Shown here piece by piece: positions 33,091 through 41,530 of a stretch of 64,000 nt of DNA. Every line of letters starts with the position of its first letter. Position 1 is the stretch's first letter. The DNA is from GWE2-42-39 sp034003625 (GTDB lineage: Bacteria > Bacteroidota > Bacteroidia > Bacteroidales > Prolixibacteraceae), in assembly GCA_034003625.1 (NCBI GenBank), contig JAVEYG010000010.1, forward strand, positions 56,583-120,582. The letters run 5' to 3'. The notes beneath the pieces are model-generated. The model had not been told where the DNA came from. It saw only the letters and a program-made list of their open reading frames with translations, and searched no databases. The translations under genes were made by a program, and so were the position numbers.

Positions 33091-35100
33091 ATGACAGAAT
33101 TACAAAACGAGAACCTTGAACCAAAGGAAGAACTCGAAACGCAGGAAGCCGTTCAGGTAACCGAAGAAGTTGCTGCTGAAGCAGCAGAAGTAAAAGAAGA
33201 AGCAGTTGCTGAAGAATCGACTGATGTTGAAGTGGAAGCAAAAGAAGAAGTAGTTGTTGAAGAAGTAGCTGCGGTTGAAGCAGAAGAAGTAGTAGCTGAG
33301 AAACCGAAAAAAACGGCCAAAGCAAAACCAGTAGTTGAAGCTGCTGTCGAATTCGATTGGAGCGCATTCGAAAAAGGCGATACCACCAGCGCCGCGCACA
33401 CCGAACTCGAAAACCTTTACAACAAAACCCTGACCACTGTTCAGGAAAAAGAAGTGGTGAACGGGACCGTTATTTCGATGAACAAACGCGAAGTGGTGAT
33501 CGACATCGGGTACAAATCAGACGGTATTGTTAGCCTGAATGAATTCCGTTATAACCCCGAACTGAAAGTGGGCGACAAAGTAGAAATCTACATTGAAAGC
33601 CTCGAAGACATTAAAGGACAGATGATCCTTTCGCACAAAAAAGCACGTGCAATGCAATCGTGGGACCGTGTGAACATGGCCCTCGACAACGACGAAATTA
33701 TCAAAGGGTACATCAAATGCCGTACAAAAGGCGGTATGATCGTTGATGTATTCGGAATTGAAGCGTTCCTTCCGGGTTCACAGATCGACGTGAAACCGAT
33801 CCGCGACTACGATGTATTTGTTGGAAAAACGATGGAGTTCAAAGTAGTGAAAATCAACCACGAATTCCGCAACGTAGTGGTTTCGCACAAAGCGCTCATC
33901 GAAGCCGAACTCGAACAACAGAAAAAAGACATCATCTCGAAACTCGAAAAAGGACAGGTACTGGAAGGTACGGTTAAAAATATCACTTCGTACGGAGTAT
34001 TTATCGACCTTGGCGGCGTAGATGGTTTGATCCACATTACCGACCTGAGCTGGGGACGTATTTCACACCCGAACGAAATTGTTGAATTAGACCAGAAACT
34101 GAACGTGGTTATCCTCGACTTCGATGATGACAAAAAACGGATTGCCCTTGGTCTGAAACAATTGACCCCTCACCCGTGGGACAACTTAGACGCTAACCTG
34201 AAAGTAGGCGACAGCGTGAAAGGGAAAGTAGTGGTAATGGCCGACTACGGTGCATTTGTTGAAATTGCCCCGGGAGTGGAAGGTTTGATCCACGTTTCGG
34301 AAATGAGCTGGTCGCAGCACCTGCGCAGCGCCCAGGACTTCCTGAAAGTAGGCGAAGAAGTGGAAGCACAAATCCTTACTTTGGACCGCGACGAACGCAA
34401 GATGTCACTGGGCATCAAACAGCTCCGCAACGATCCATGGGGCGACATCGACAACCAGTTCGGCGTTGGAAGCAAACACAAAGCAACAGTGCGCAACTTC
34501 ACCAACTTTGGTGTATTCGTTGAAATACAGGAAGGTGTTGACGGCCTGATCCACATCTCAGATCTGAGCTGGACAAAAAAAATCAAACACCCGTCGGAAT
34601 TCACTTCTATCGGTGCCGAGATTGATGTAGTGGTTTTGGACATTGATAAAGAAAACCGTCGTTTGAGCCTCGGCCACAAACAATTGGAAGAAAACCCGTG
34701 GGATGTGTTTGAGACCATCTTCTCGGTTGACTCAATCCACGAAGGAACTGTGGTCGAATTGTTCGACAAAGGCGCAACCATTGCCCTTCCCTATGGTGTG
34801 GAAGGTTTTGCAACCCCACGTCATCTGGTAAAAGAAGACGGTTCGCAGGCCCAACTCGAAGAAAAATTAGATTTCAAGGTAATCGAGTTCTCAAAAATTG
34901 CAAAACGGATCATCCTTTCTCATTCACGTGTGTTCGAAGATGAGAAAAAATCGGAAGAAGCGGCAAGCAAAAAAGTTCAGGCAAAATCTACCAGAAAAGC
35001 TGTTAAACAGGTGAAAGACAACATCGAAAAAACAACACTTGGCGATATTTCCGAACTGGCAGCCCTGAAATCGCAAATGGAAGCCGACGAAAAAAAGTAA
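33091..35100 (+). CDS. rpsA: 30S ribosomal protein S1
   Basis: 669 residues. After a very acidic Glu/Val/Ala-rich N-terminal extension (about 1-85) come six S1/OB-fold domains; the third to fifth carry the clearest signatures (YGVFIDLGGVDGLIHITDLS, YGAFVEIAPGVEGLIHVSEM, FGVFVEIQEGVDGLIHISDL). A Lys-rich tail follows. S1 binds mRNA leaders and helps initiation, which matters in Bacteroidota because their leaders mostly lack Shine-Dalgarno sequences. The acidic extension is absent from E. coli S1. The gene has its own strong promoter. Confidence 0.97.
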   Translation: MTELQNENLEPKEELETQEAVQVTEEVAAEAAEVKEEAVAEESTDVEVEAKEEVVVEEVAAVEAEEVVAEKPKKTAKAKPVVEAAVEFDWSAFEKGDTTSAAHTELENLYNKTLTTVQEKEVVNGTVISMNKREVVIDIGYKSDGIVSLNEFRYNPELKVGDKVEIYIESLEDIKGQMILSHKKARAMQSWDRVNMALDNDEIIKGYIKCRTKGGMIVDVFGIEAFLPGSQIDVKPIRDYDVFVGKTMEFKVVKINHEFRNVVVSHKALIEAELEQQKKDIISKLEKGQVLEGTVKNITSYGVFIDLGGVDGLIHITDLSWGRISHPNEIVELDQKLNVVILDFDDDKKRIALGLKQLTPHPWDNLDANLKVGDSVKGKVVVMADYGAFVEIAPGVEGLIHVSEMSWSQHLRSAQDFLKVGEEVEAQILTLDRDERKMSLGIKQLRNDPWGDIDNQFGVGSKHKATVRNFTNFGVFVEIQEGVDGLIHISDLSWTKKIKHPSEFTSIGAEIDVVVLDIDKENRRLSLGHKQLEENPWDVFETIFSVDSIHEGTVVELFDKGATIALPYGVEGFATPRHLVKEDGSQAQLEEKLDFKVIEFSKIAKRIILSHSRVFEDEKKSEEAASKKVQAKSTRKAVKQVKDNIEKTTLGDISELAALKSQMEADEKK

Positions 35101-35148
35101 TTTTGAATAGGGTATGGACAAATCCATAGGAATTTCCTAAATTGCATT

Positions 35149-35502
35149 ATGGATTTTGAAATTATAAGACAGGCAGATCACACCAGGGTAAAAGTCCTTA
35201 GCGGAAAACTGGACACCAATAATGCTCCCGATCTAAAATCGGAGTTGGTAGTGACCACCGGTAATGGTGAAAGAAACATCATTTTGGATGTCAGTAAATG
35301 TCGTTACTGTGACTCGTCGGGGTTAAGTGCTATTTTGGTGGCCAACCGGCTTTGCGAAGATGCCGGTGGAATGTTTATTCTGACCGGCCTGCAACCTGAT
35401 GTGGAACAAATTATCCGCATTTCGATGCTGCATACGGTGCTGTGTATTACCAGGTCGCCCGAGGAAGCCGAAACGCTGATGAAAGAAAGAAGCGGACAAT
35501 AA
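35149..35502 (+). CDS. STAS-domain anti-sigma-factor antagonist-like protein
   Basis: 117 residues forming a single STAS domain: VLSGKLDTNNAPDLKSEL, then NIILDVSKCRYCDSSGLSAI with the usual phosphorylatable Ser (CDSSG near residue 58-62), and LTGLQPDVEQIIRISML. Such proteins bind partner kinases or anti-sigma factors in partner-switching. No kinase or phosphatase partner lies nearby. It is 48 bases after rpsA and followed 6 bases later by rnz. Confidence 0.9.
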   Translation: MDFEIIRQADHTRVKVLSGKLDTNNAPDLKSELVVTTGNGERNIILDVSKCRYCDSSGLSAILVANRLCEDAGGMFILTGLQPDVEQIIRISMLHTVLCITRSPEEAETLMKERSGQ

Positions 35503-35508
35503 TTGCCG

Positions 35509-36435
35509 ATGTCTTTTGAACTGACCATATTGGGTAGTAATTCTGCGTTACCTACATCAAACAGATATCCGACCGCTCAGGTACTAACCGTTCCTGGGCG
35601 GTTTTTTTTGATTGATTGCGGCGAAGGCGCCCAAATGCAACTACGTAAAAACCGTATCAGCCTGTCGAAAATCGACCATATCCTGATTTCGCATACACAC
35701 GGCGACCACATTTTCGGGCTGATCGGGCTGATTTCGACGATGGTTTTATTAGGCCGGAAAAAGGACCTTCATATTTTTTCCCATTCCGAACTGCAAAAAT
35801 TCATTCAATTCCAGCTTGATTTTTTATATCCGAAGGAAATACCATTTCGCCTGGTTTTTCATCCATTGAGTTTCCGGTCCCCACAAACTATTTATCAGGA
35901 TAAAAGACTCAGCATCACTTCTTTTCCTCTGAAACACCGCATTGCAACCTGTGGATTTTTGTTTCAGGAAACGGCCAAACTTCCCAATCTGAAGAAAAAT
36001 AAAATAGAAGAATACAACATACCCATCCGCGACCGTCAGAGAATAAAAGAAGGAGCTGATTTTATATTGCCTGACGGGAAAATTATTCCCCACAGCGAAC
36101 TGATAACACCCGCTAAACGTCCATGCAGTTATGCCTTTTGCAGCGATACCGCCTACCATGAAGAAATTGTGGAAACAATCCGGGGAGTCGACCTTTTGTA
36201 CCATGAAGCAACATTTGCAGAAGATAATAACGCATTGGCTGCTGAGACCTTTCATTCAACCGGGAGACAGGCTGCCACAATTGCCCGGAAAGCAGAAGTA
36301 AAAAAACTGATCATTGGCCATTTTTCAGCCCGTTATAAAACCAGTTCTGTTATTTTGGAAGAAGCCCGCGAAATTTTTCCCGGGACTTATGCGGTTGAGG
36401 ATGGCGATGTTTTTAAAATAACCGGTGATGCCTGA
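35509..36435 (+). CDS. rnz: Ribonuclease Z
   Basis: 308 residues from MSFELTILGSNSALP (35509); an upstream in-frame TTG would overlap the STAS stop region and is less likely. It is a metallo-beta-lactamase fold tRNA 3'-processing endonuclease. Visible motifs: IDCGEGAQMQLRKN, the zinc motif SHTHGDHIFGL near residue 62-68, YAFCSDTAYHEEI and LLYHEATFAEDN, and KLIIGHFSARY. The gene ends two bases from the convergent mgtE stop. Confidence 0.96.
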   Translation: MSFELTILGSNSALPTSNRYPTAQVLTVPGRFFLIDCGEGAQMQLRKNRISLSKIDHILISHTHGDHIFGLIGLISTMVLLGRKKDLHIFSHSELQKFIQFQLDFLYPKEIPFRLVFHPLSFRSPQTIYQDKRLSITSFPLKHRIATCGFLFQETAKLPNLKKNKIEEYNIPIRDRQRIKEGADFILPDGKIIPHSELITPAKRPCSYAFCSDTAYHEEIVETIRGVDLLYHEATFAEDNNALAAETFHSTGRQAATIARKAEVKKLIIGHFSARYKTSSVILEEAREIFPGTYAVEDGDVFKITGDA

Positions 36436-36437
36436 AA

Positions 36438-37805
36438 TTAAAGTACATTGAACCAGTTGTGCAGCGAGTGGGAAATCAGCATGTAAATTGCCAGTCCGAG
36501 AATATCGTTCATTGTGGTGATAAACGGGCCGGTGGCCAGCGCCGGGTCAATCCTGAATTTATTCAGCGCAAGGGGGATCAAGGTGCCAAAAATGGCTGCA
36601 AAAAGGATGACGATAAACAATGAAATACTAACCGACAAAATCAGGCTCATGCTTTCTTCCATGAAAAAGTTATAGCTGAATATCAGGGTCGAAAAAATCA
36701 GTGCAGTGATCAGCGCAACGGAAAGTTCTTTCAGTAGTTTGTGGCTCATCGAATCGAAATCGCGGCTGCCGCTGGCGATACTTTGCACAACAATAGACGA
36801 CGATTGGACCCCCACGTTTCCGGCCATGGCGGCAATCAGCGGGATGAAGAAAGCAACTTCCGGTATTTTTTTCAGCGATTCTTCGTGCGAGCCCAGCACC
36901 AACGCACCCGTGATGCCACCCAGCAGGCCGATGAACAGCCAGGGGATACGTGCCCGGGTAAGTTGCCATACCTTGTCGCTGGCCTCTACGTCGCCTGTGA
37001 TACCCGAAACCATTTGGTAGTCTTTTTCCGCTTCTTCGCGGATCACGTCCACCACGTCGTCGATGGTGATACGGCCTTTCAGACGGCCCAGCTGGTCGAC
37101 AACCGGAAGCGCTACCAGGTCGTACCGTTCCATAATTTGTGCAACTTCCTCCTGGTCGGCATTTACGTTTACCGAATGAACTTCCTCGGTAACCAGATTC
37201 TTTATAATGGTTTGTGTGGGTTGCAGGATCAGCCTTTTCAGCGAAAGGAGGCCTTTTAGTTTGTAGTCGTCGTCCACCACGTACACGTAATAAATTTCAT
37301 CAATATCCTCGGCCTGCTTACTTATTTCTTTCAAACAGGTCTGTACGGTCCAGTTTTCATTTACGGCCACCAGTTCCTTGGCCATGATCCCCCCGGCGGT
37401 GTCTTCGTCGTAGACCAACAGGTCGGCAATGTCGCTGGCCTGTTCTTTGTCTTTTATTTCCTGGAGAACGGCTTCCTGAAGGTCTTCCTCCATGTCGGCA
37501 ATCACGTCGGCAGCATCGTCCGAATCCATGTGTTCGATGAACCGGGACGCAATGATTTCGGGAGGGAGCGCTTTCAGAAAACGTTTCCGGTCGTCTTCCG
37601 GGATTTCAACCAACACGTCTGAGGCCTTTTCTTCGTCAAGCAACATGTAAAGATATTTGGCCTCCTCCATGTTCAATTCCTCCATGATTTCGGCAATGTC
37701 CGTCGCATGAAGGTCTTCGATCATAGAAAGTACTTCCTGTCCGGAATTTTCTTCGATCAGCACGATCAACTTATCGATAAATTCCCTGGTAAGTTCTGAC
37801 TTCAT
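36438..37805 (-). CDS. mgtE: Magnesium transporter MgtE
   Basis: 455 residues from MKSELTREFIDK (37805). Cytoplasmic N domain (about 1-125, ATDIAEIMEELN, repeated DDAADVIADME), two CBS domains (about 130-255, LLVYDEDTAGGIMAKE, VTEEVHSVNVNADQEE), then five membrane helices in the C-terminal 180 residues with GGITGALVLGS, AMAGNVGVQSSSIVVQSIA and FIPLIAAMAGN. These are the hallmark of the Mg2+-gated channel. The start lies 4 bases after the rsmA stop, so the two are co-transcribed. Confidence 0.96.
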   Translation of the reverse strand: MKSELTREFIDKLIVLIEENSGQEVLSMIEDLHATDIAEIMEELNMEEAKYLYMLLDEEKASDVLVEIPEDDRKRFLKALPPEIIASRFIEHMDSDDAADVIADMEEDLQEAVLQEIKDKEQASDIADLLVYDEDTAGGIMAKELVAVNENWTVQTCLKEISKQAEDIDEIYYVYVVDDDYKLKGLLSLKRLILQPTQTIIKNLVTEEVHSVNVNADQEEVAQIMERYDLVALPVVDQLGRLKGRITIDDVVDVIREEAEKDYQMVSGITGDVEASDKVWQLTRARIPWLFIGLLGGITGALVLGSHEESLKKIPEVAFFIPLIAAMAGNVGVQSSSIVVQSIASGSRDFDSMSHKLLKELSVALITALIFSTLIFSYNFFMEESMSLILSVSISLFIVILFAAIFGTLIPLALNKFRIDPALATGPFITTMNDILGLAIYMLISHSLHNWFNVL

Positions 37806-37809
37806 CTTG

Positions 37810-38589
37810 TTACATGTTTTTGGGCTGCTCACTGATCAGCCTGGTTAATAATTCAAAATCGGAAACACTTAGTTGTTCGGGCCGCAAAGCCAGAAGCTCA
37901 CTGTTTTTAAGTGTTTCGTCGGTAATCATTGCTTTCAGCGAGTTTCGCATGGTTTTCCGCCTCTGGTTGAAGGCTGTTTTGACGACCTGGAAAAACAGTT
38001 TTTCGTTACACTCCAGTTGCTCCCGGCCGTTTCGGACCAGGCGTATCACTGCCGATTTGACTTTCGGGGGCGGAATAAAAACATGTTCGGTCACCGTAAA
38101 CAAATATTCGATCCGGTAAAAAGCCTGGAGCAGCACGCTCAGGATGCCGTATGTTTTTGAACCGTGTGTCGCTGCGATGCGTTCGGCCACTTCTTTTTGG
38201 ACCATGCCCACCACTTGGGGAATCTGTTCCCGGTTTTCAAGCACTTTGAAAAATATTTGTGAGGAAATGTTGTACGGAAAATTCCCGATCACGGAAAACG
38301 TGCCGGAAAAATATTTTTGCAAATCCAGCCTCAGAAAATCGCCTGAAATAATATGCCCCTGAAGTTGCGGAAAATGGTTTTCCAGGTATTCAACCGATTC
38401 GTCGTCAATCTCGACAACATGCAGATGGTATTTTTTTTCAAGAAGAAACTGAGTAAGTACTCCCATTCCCGGTCCTACTTCCAAAACGTTTCTGGTTTCG
38501 ACAGACAGGCTTTCAACAATTTTCCGTGCAATATTCTTGTCTTTCAGAAAATGTTGTCCCAGGTTTTTTTTTGCCCTTACAATGGTCAT
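37810..38589 (-). CDS. rsmA: 16S rRNA (A1518/A1519) dimethyltransferase
   Basis: 259 residues. RNA-adenine dimethylase motifs: LGQHFLKDKNIARKIV at the N-terminus, VLEVGPGMGVLTQFLL (SAM site), and the catalytic NFPYNISSQIFF near residue 100. VKSAVIRL and FNQRRKTMRNSL are the conserved C-terminal blocks. It modifies two adjacent adenines in the 3'-end hairpin of 16S rRNA. First gene of an rsmA-mgtE unit. Confidence 0.97.
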   Translation of the reverse strand: MTIVRAKKNLGQHFLKDKNIARKIVESLSVETRNVLEVGPGMGVLTQFLLEKKYHLHVVEIDDESVEYLENHFPQLQGHIISGDFLRLDLQKYFSGTFSVIGNFPYNISSQIFFKVLENREQIPQVVGMVQKEVAERIAATHGSKTYGILSVLLQAFYRIEYLFTVTEHVFIPPPKVKSAVIRLVRNGREQLECNEKLFFQVVKTAFNQRRKTMRNSLKAMITDETLKNSELLALRPEQLSVSDFELLTRLISEQPKNM

Positions 38590-38778
38590 TACTTTCGCTC
38601 TCGTTCATTTTTTATTTGCCTTGAAATAATCCTGAAACTCTTCCTTTTTTAAAACAAATATTTATTTTTGTCTGCATAGCGTTTCCCCGCGGGGCGCGCA
38701 AAGATAAAAAAGAATAGAAACAGCGCTTTATTAAACGCATTTAAAAATAAAGCATTTTCATCAATAATCAGGTAGGAT

Positions 38779-39765
38779 TTGAAACAGAAAATATTGAAAG
38801 TACTCAAGTTTATTGCCTTCCTTACTCTTGGTATCGTAATATTCTGGCTGGTATACAAAGACCAGGACATCAACCGCATCAAAACTATTCTGAAGAACGA
38901 TGTAGATTACCGGTGGATCATCTTTTCCCTTTTTTTGGGGTTATTGAGCCACCTCAGCCGTACGTTGCGCTGGAACCTGATGATCGAACCGCTGGGCAAA
39001 AAACCCCGGATACTGAACACTTTTTTGGCGGTGATGGTTGGTTACCTGATGAATTTTGTGTTGCCGCGCATGGGCGAGATTTCGCGTTGCGGGGTACTGT
39101 CCCGGTACGAAAAGATTTCGTTCACCAAACTCATAGGGACCGTGGTTACCGAACGCCTGATAGACATGGTTATGTTGCTCCTGATGCTGGTAATCGTGGT
39201 TTTTACTCAATTTGGGAAAGTGTTGCATTTTATCAAAAAAAATCCGGGGGTAAAAGAGAAACTTTACGAAATAGTACTGTCGCCATATCTCCTTATCGGC
39301 CTTGTTTTTATTTTACTGATTGTTTGGGTTTGCCGGGGCCGGATAAAAGAAACCAGGATTTTTAAACGGTTTGCGGAACTTCTGAAGCAATTTGCCGAAG
39401 GATTTCGTTCAATAAAGAATATGAAGAACAAATGGGCCTTTGTTGCTCATTCTGTGTTTATATGGCTAATGTATTACCTGATGTTGTATGTGGTTTTTTT
39501 TGCTTTTGGCTTTACTTCCGGCTTGTCGGCTACAGCAGGGCTTACTACCTTTGTGATCGGCAGTTTTGGCATGGTTGCACCGGTGCAGGGAGGAATTGGC
39601 GCCTGGCATTTTATGACCATTGAAGCGTTGACCCTGTACGGGATTGAGAAAGCCGACGGAACAGTATTTGCCTTGCTTTCGCACAGCAGCACTACGGCTA
39701 TGTTGATTGTTATGGGGTTGGCTGCTTTGCTGATCTTGCCATTCATTAACCGGCAGGCTGAGTAA
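38779..39765 (+). CDS. Flippase-like integral membrane protein (lysylphosphatidylglycerol-synthase TM family)
   Basis: 328 residues with about eight hydrophobic segments. Family marks are LSRTLRWNLMIEPLG, NFVLPRMGEISRCGVLSRYE, GTVVTERLIDM, and GMVAPVQGGIGAWHF in the C-terminal half. Members move lipids or lipid-linked compounds across membranes; the substrate here is unknown. The start is a TTG at 38779: a stop codon lies two codons upstream and no ATG occurs before well inside the first membrane helix. It is 14 bases before the LolC/E-like gene. Confidence 0.88.
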   Translation: MKQKILKVLKFIAFLTLGIVIFWLVYKDQDINRIKTILKNDVDYRWIIFSLFLGLLSHLSRTLRWNLMIEPLGKKPRILNTFLAVMVGYLMNFVLPRMGEISRCGVLSRYEKISFTKLIGTVVTERLIDMVMLLLMLVIVVFTQFGKVLHFIKKNPGVKEKLYEIVLSPYLLIGLVFILLIVWVCRGRIKETRIFKRFAELLKQFAEGFRSIKNMKNKWAFVAHSVFIWLMYYLMLYVVFFAFGFTSGLSATAGLTTFVIGSFGMVAPVQGGIGAWHFMTIEALTLYGIEKADGTVFALLSHSSTTAMLIVMGLAALLILPFINRQAE

Positions 39766-39779
39766 TTGGTATTTGTAAC

Positions 39780-41042
39780 ATGACTGGCGTGAATACGGAA
39801 CTTTTTATCGCACGGCGCATTTTTTCATCAGGCGAAAAGTCGCAGCAGTTTTCGCAGCGGATCATTAAACTGGCATTGTTGGGCATTGTCCTCGGCCTGG
39901 TGGTGATGATCCTTTCGGTGGCCATTGTCACCGGTTATAAAAAAGAAATCAGCGATAAAGTTTTTGGGTTTGGTTCACACCTCCAGATCGTGAATTTCGA
40001 TACCAACTACTCGTATGCTACCGAACCAATCAGCCAAAACCAGCCTTTTCTCGAAGAACTGAAAAATCTCGGAGGAATCAGGCATATTCAGGCTTTTGCA
40101 ACGAAACCGGGCCTGATAAAAACGGATGACGAAGTGCAGGCTGTTAACCTGAAAGGTATTTCCTCCGATTTCGACTGGAAGTTTTTCCGGGAAAACATGG
40201 TGGAAGGCGAAATAATTGATGTCAGCGATACCGTGCCTTCTAAAAATATCTGGATTTCGCGGCAAATTGCTTCGATGCTGAAACTAAAGCACGGAGATGA
40301 AATGTTGATGTTTTTCATCAACGAAAAAGAACGGTTTCCCCGTAACCGCATTTTTACCGTTTCAGGGATATTTCATACAGGACTGGATGAATTTGATAAA
40401 ATGTTTGCTTTGGTTGATATGCGGCATATTCAGCGGCTTAATAACTGGGAGGGCGATGAAATAAGTGGTTTCGAGATCGTGCTTGAAGATGTCTCGACCA
40501 TTGATTTTTCTGAAATGCAGGTGCGCGACCTGGTGGTCAATAATATGGTGGAAGATGCACCTGTTTTGAAGGTGGTCAATGTAATTGCAAAATATCCACA
40601 AATGTTCGACTGGCTCCGCCTGCTTGATATGAATGTGTGGGTATTGCTGTCTTTAATTGTCGTCGTGGCCGGATTTAATATGGTCTCAAGTTTACTGGTT
40701 ATCATTCTCGAACGCACCCGGATGATCGGTATCCTCAAATCGCTGGGACAAGCTGACTGGAGCATCCGCAAAGTATTTCTTTATCTTTCATTCATGCTCG
40801 TTTCGAGGGCGATGATATGGGGGAACCTGCTCGGAATTGCCATTTGCCTGCTTCAGCAACATTTTCAGATTATCACACTTGATCCGCAAACCTATTATGT
40901 TTCTGCTGTGCCCATAAACTTTTCGTTGTTCCATTTGTTATTGCTGAACATTGGTACGGTAATCGTTACCATTTTGATGCTGATCGTCCCAACCTGGTTT
41001 ATTGCCCGCATTTCGCCTGAAAAAACAGTCCGGTTCGATTAG
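39780..41042 (+). CDS. LolC/LolE-like ABC transporter permease (FtsX family)
   Basis: 420 residues. N-terminal ELFIARRIFSSGEKSQQFS and a first membrane helix (about 30-50), a large periplasmic MacB-like domain (about 55-275), then three membrane helices forming the FtsX domain (NVWVLLSLIVVVAGFNMVSS, then MIGILKSLGQADWSIRKVFL). This is the permease layout of lipoprotein release or related mechanotransmission ABC systems. No ATPase is adjacent, so it works with one encoded elsewhere. LolC/E assignment is by architecture. Confidence 0.88.
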   Translation: MTGVNTELFIARRIFSSGEKSQQFSQRIIKLALLGIVLGLVVMILSVAIVTGYKKEISDKVFGFGSHLQIVNFDTNYSYATEPISQNQPFLEELKNLGGIRHIQAFATKPGLIKTDDEVQAVNLKGISSDFDWKFFRENMVEGEIIDVSDTVPSKNIWISRQIASMLKLKHGDEMLMFFINEKERFPRNRIFTVSGIFHTGLDEFDKMFALVDMRHIQRLNNWEGDEISGFEIVLEDVSTIDFSEMQVRDLVVNNMVEDAPVLKVVNVIAKYPQMFDWLRLLDMNVWVLLSLIVVVAGFNMVSSLLVIILERTRMIGILKSLGQADWSIRKVFLYLSFMLVSRAMIWGNLLGIAICLLQQHFQIITLDPQTYYVSAVPINFSLFHLLLLNIGTVIVTILMLIVPTWFIARISPEKTVRFD

Positions 41043-41075
41043 CAGGCTGTTTATTTTAATGAAATTGTCAGACAA

Positions 41076-41438
41076 ATGTTTTTTACCGGTTTTTCAAGTC
41101 CTTTTATATCGATCTTTCTGGCAGTTGTACTGCCCTGGCTGATTGTTGTTTTTGGCAAAGAGGCCGGGTTACAGATCGTCCCCCGCCTGGTTGTGAGCGT
41201 TGATTCCAAGCAGGATACGCCTGAGAAAACATCCGTTCCTGCAGTATCTTCCTTTTCGAAAACTGAAAAAATACCGGCTGATAAAGCGTTTGCATGTTTT
41301 TATGAAGCGGGTAAAGAATATTTTTTCTTTCAAAAAGAAACGGACAAGTACCTGCGACCGGGAAACGATGCCTGTTTGGGCATGCAGGCTCCCCGTTTGG
41401 CAGGGCCCCGCGCACCTCCGCAGATGTTTGCAATCTAA
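41076..41438 (+). CDS. Small membrane-anchored hypothetical protein preceding a TonB receptor
   Basis: 120 residues, not recognised. An N-terminal hydrophobic anchor (FISIFLAVVLPWLIVVFG) is followed by a polar linker and a cysteine-containing C-terminal half (FACFYEAGKEYFFFQKE, NDACLGMQ), ending in a Pro/Arg-rich tail LAGPRAPPQMFAI. It lies 33 bases after the permease and 92 bases before a TonB-dependent receptor, so it may be an accessory to that receptor. Support is limited to frame length, spacing and sensible composition. Confidence 0.5.
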   Translation: MFFTGFSSPFISIFLAVVLPWLIVVFGKEAGLQIVPRLVVSVDSKQDTPEKTSVPAVSSFSKTEKIPADKAFACFYEAGKEYFFFQKETDKYLRPGNDACLGMQAPRLAGPRAPPQMFAI

Positions 41439-41530
41439 AATCCGGCTTCCGGCGCTGATAAAAGGTTTCTCATTGTGCCGGATGCTGCCAGTGAACTAAA
41501 ATTTATTGTAAACATCCAAAAAACTTAACC

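Noticed and set aside
33100..33401. Several long minus-strand frames opposite the N-terminal part of rpsA
   Set aside because: They mirror the repetitive GAAGAAGTA-type codons of the acidic S1 extension and give Leu- or Ser/Thr-monotonous proteins; rpsA is certain on the plus strand.
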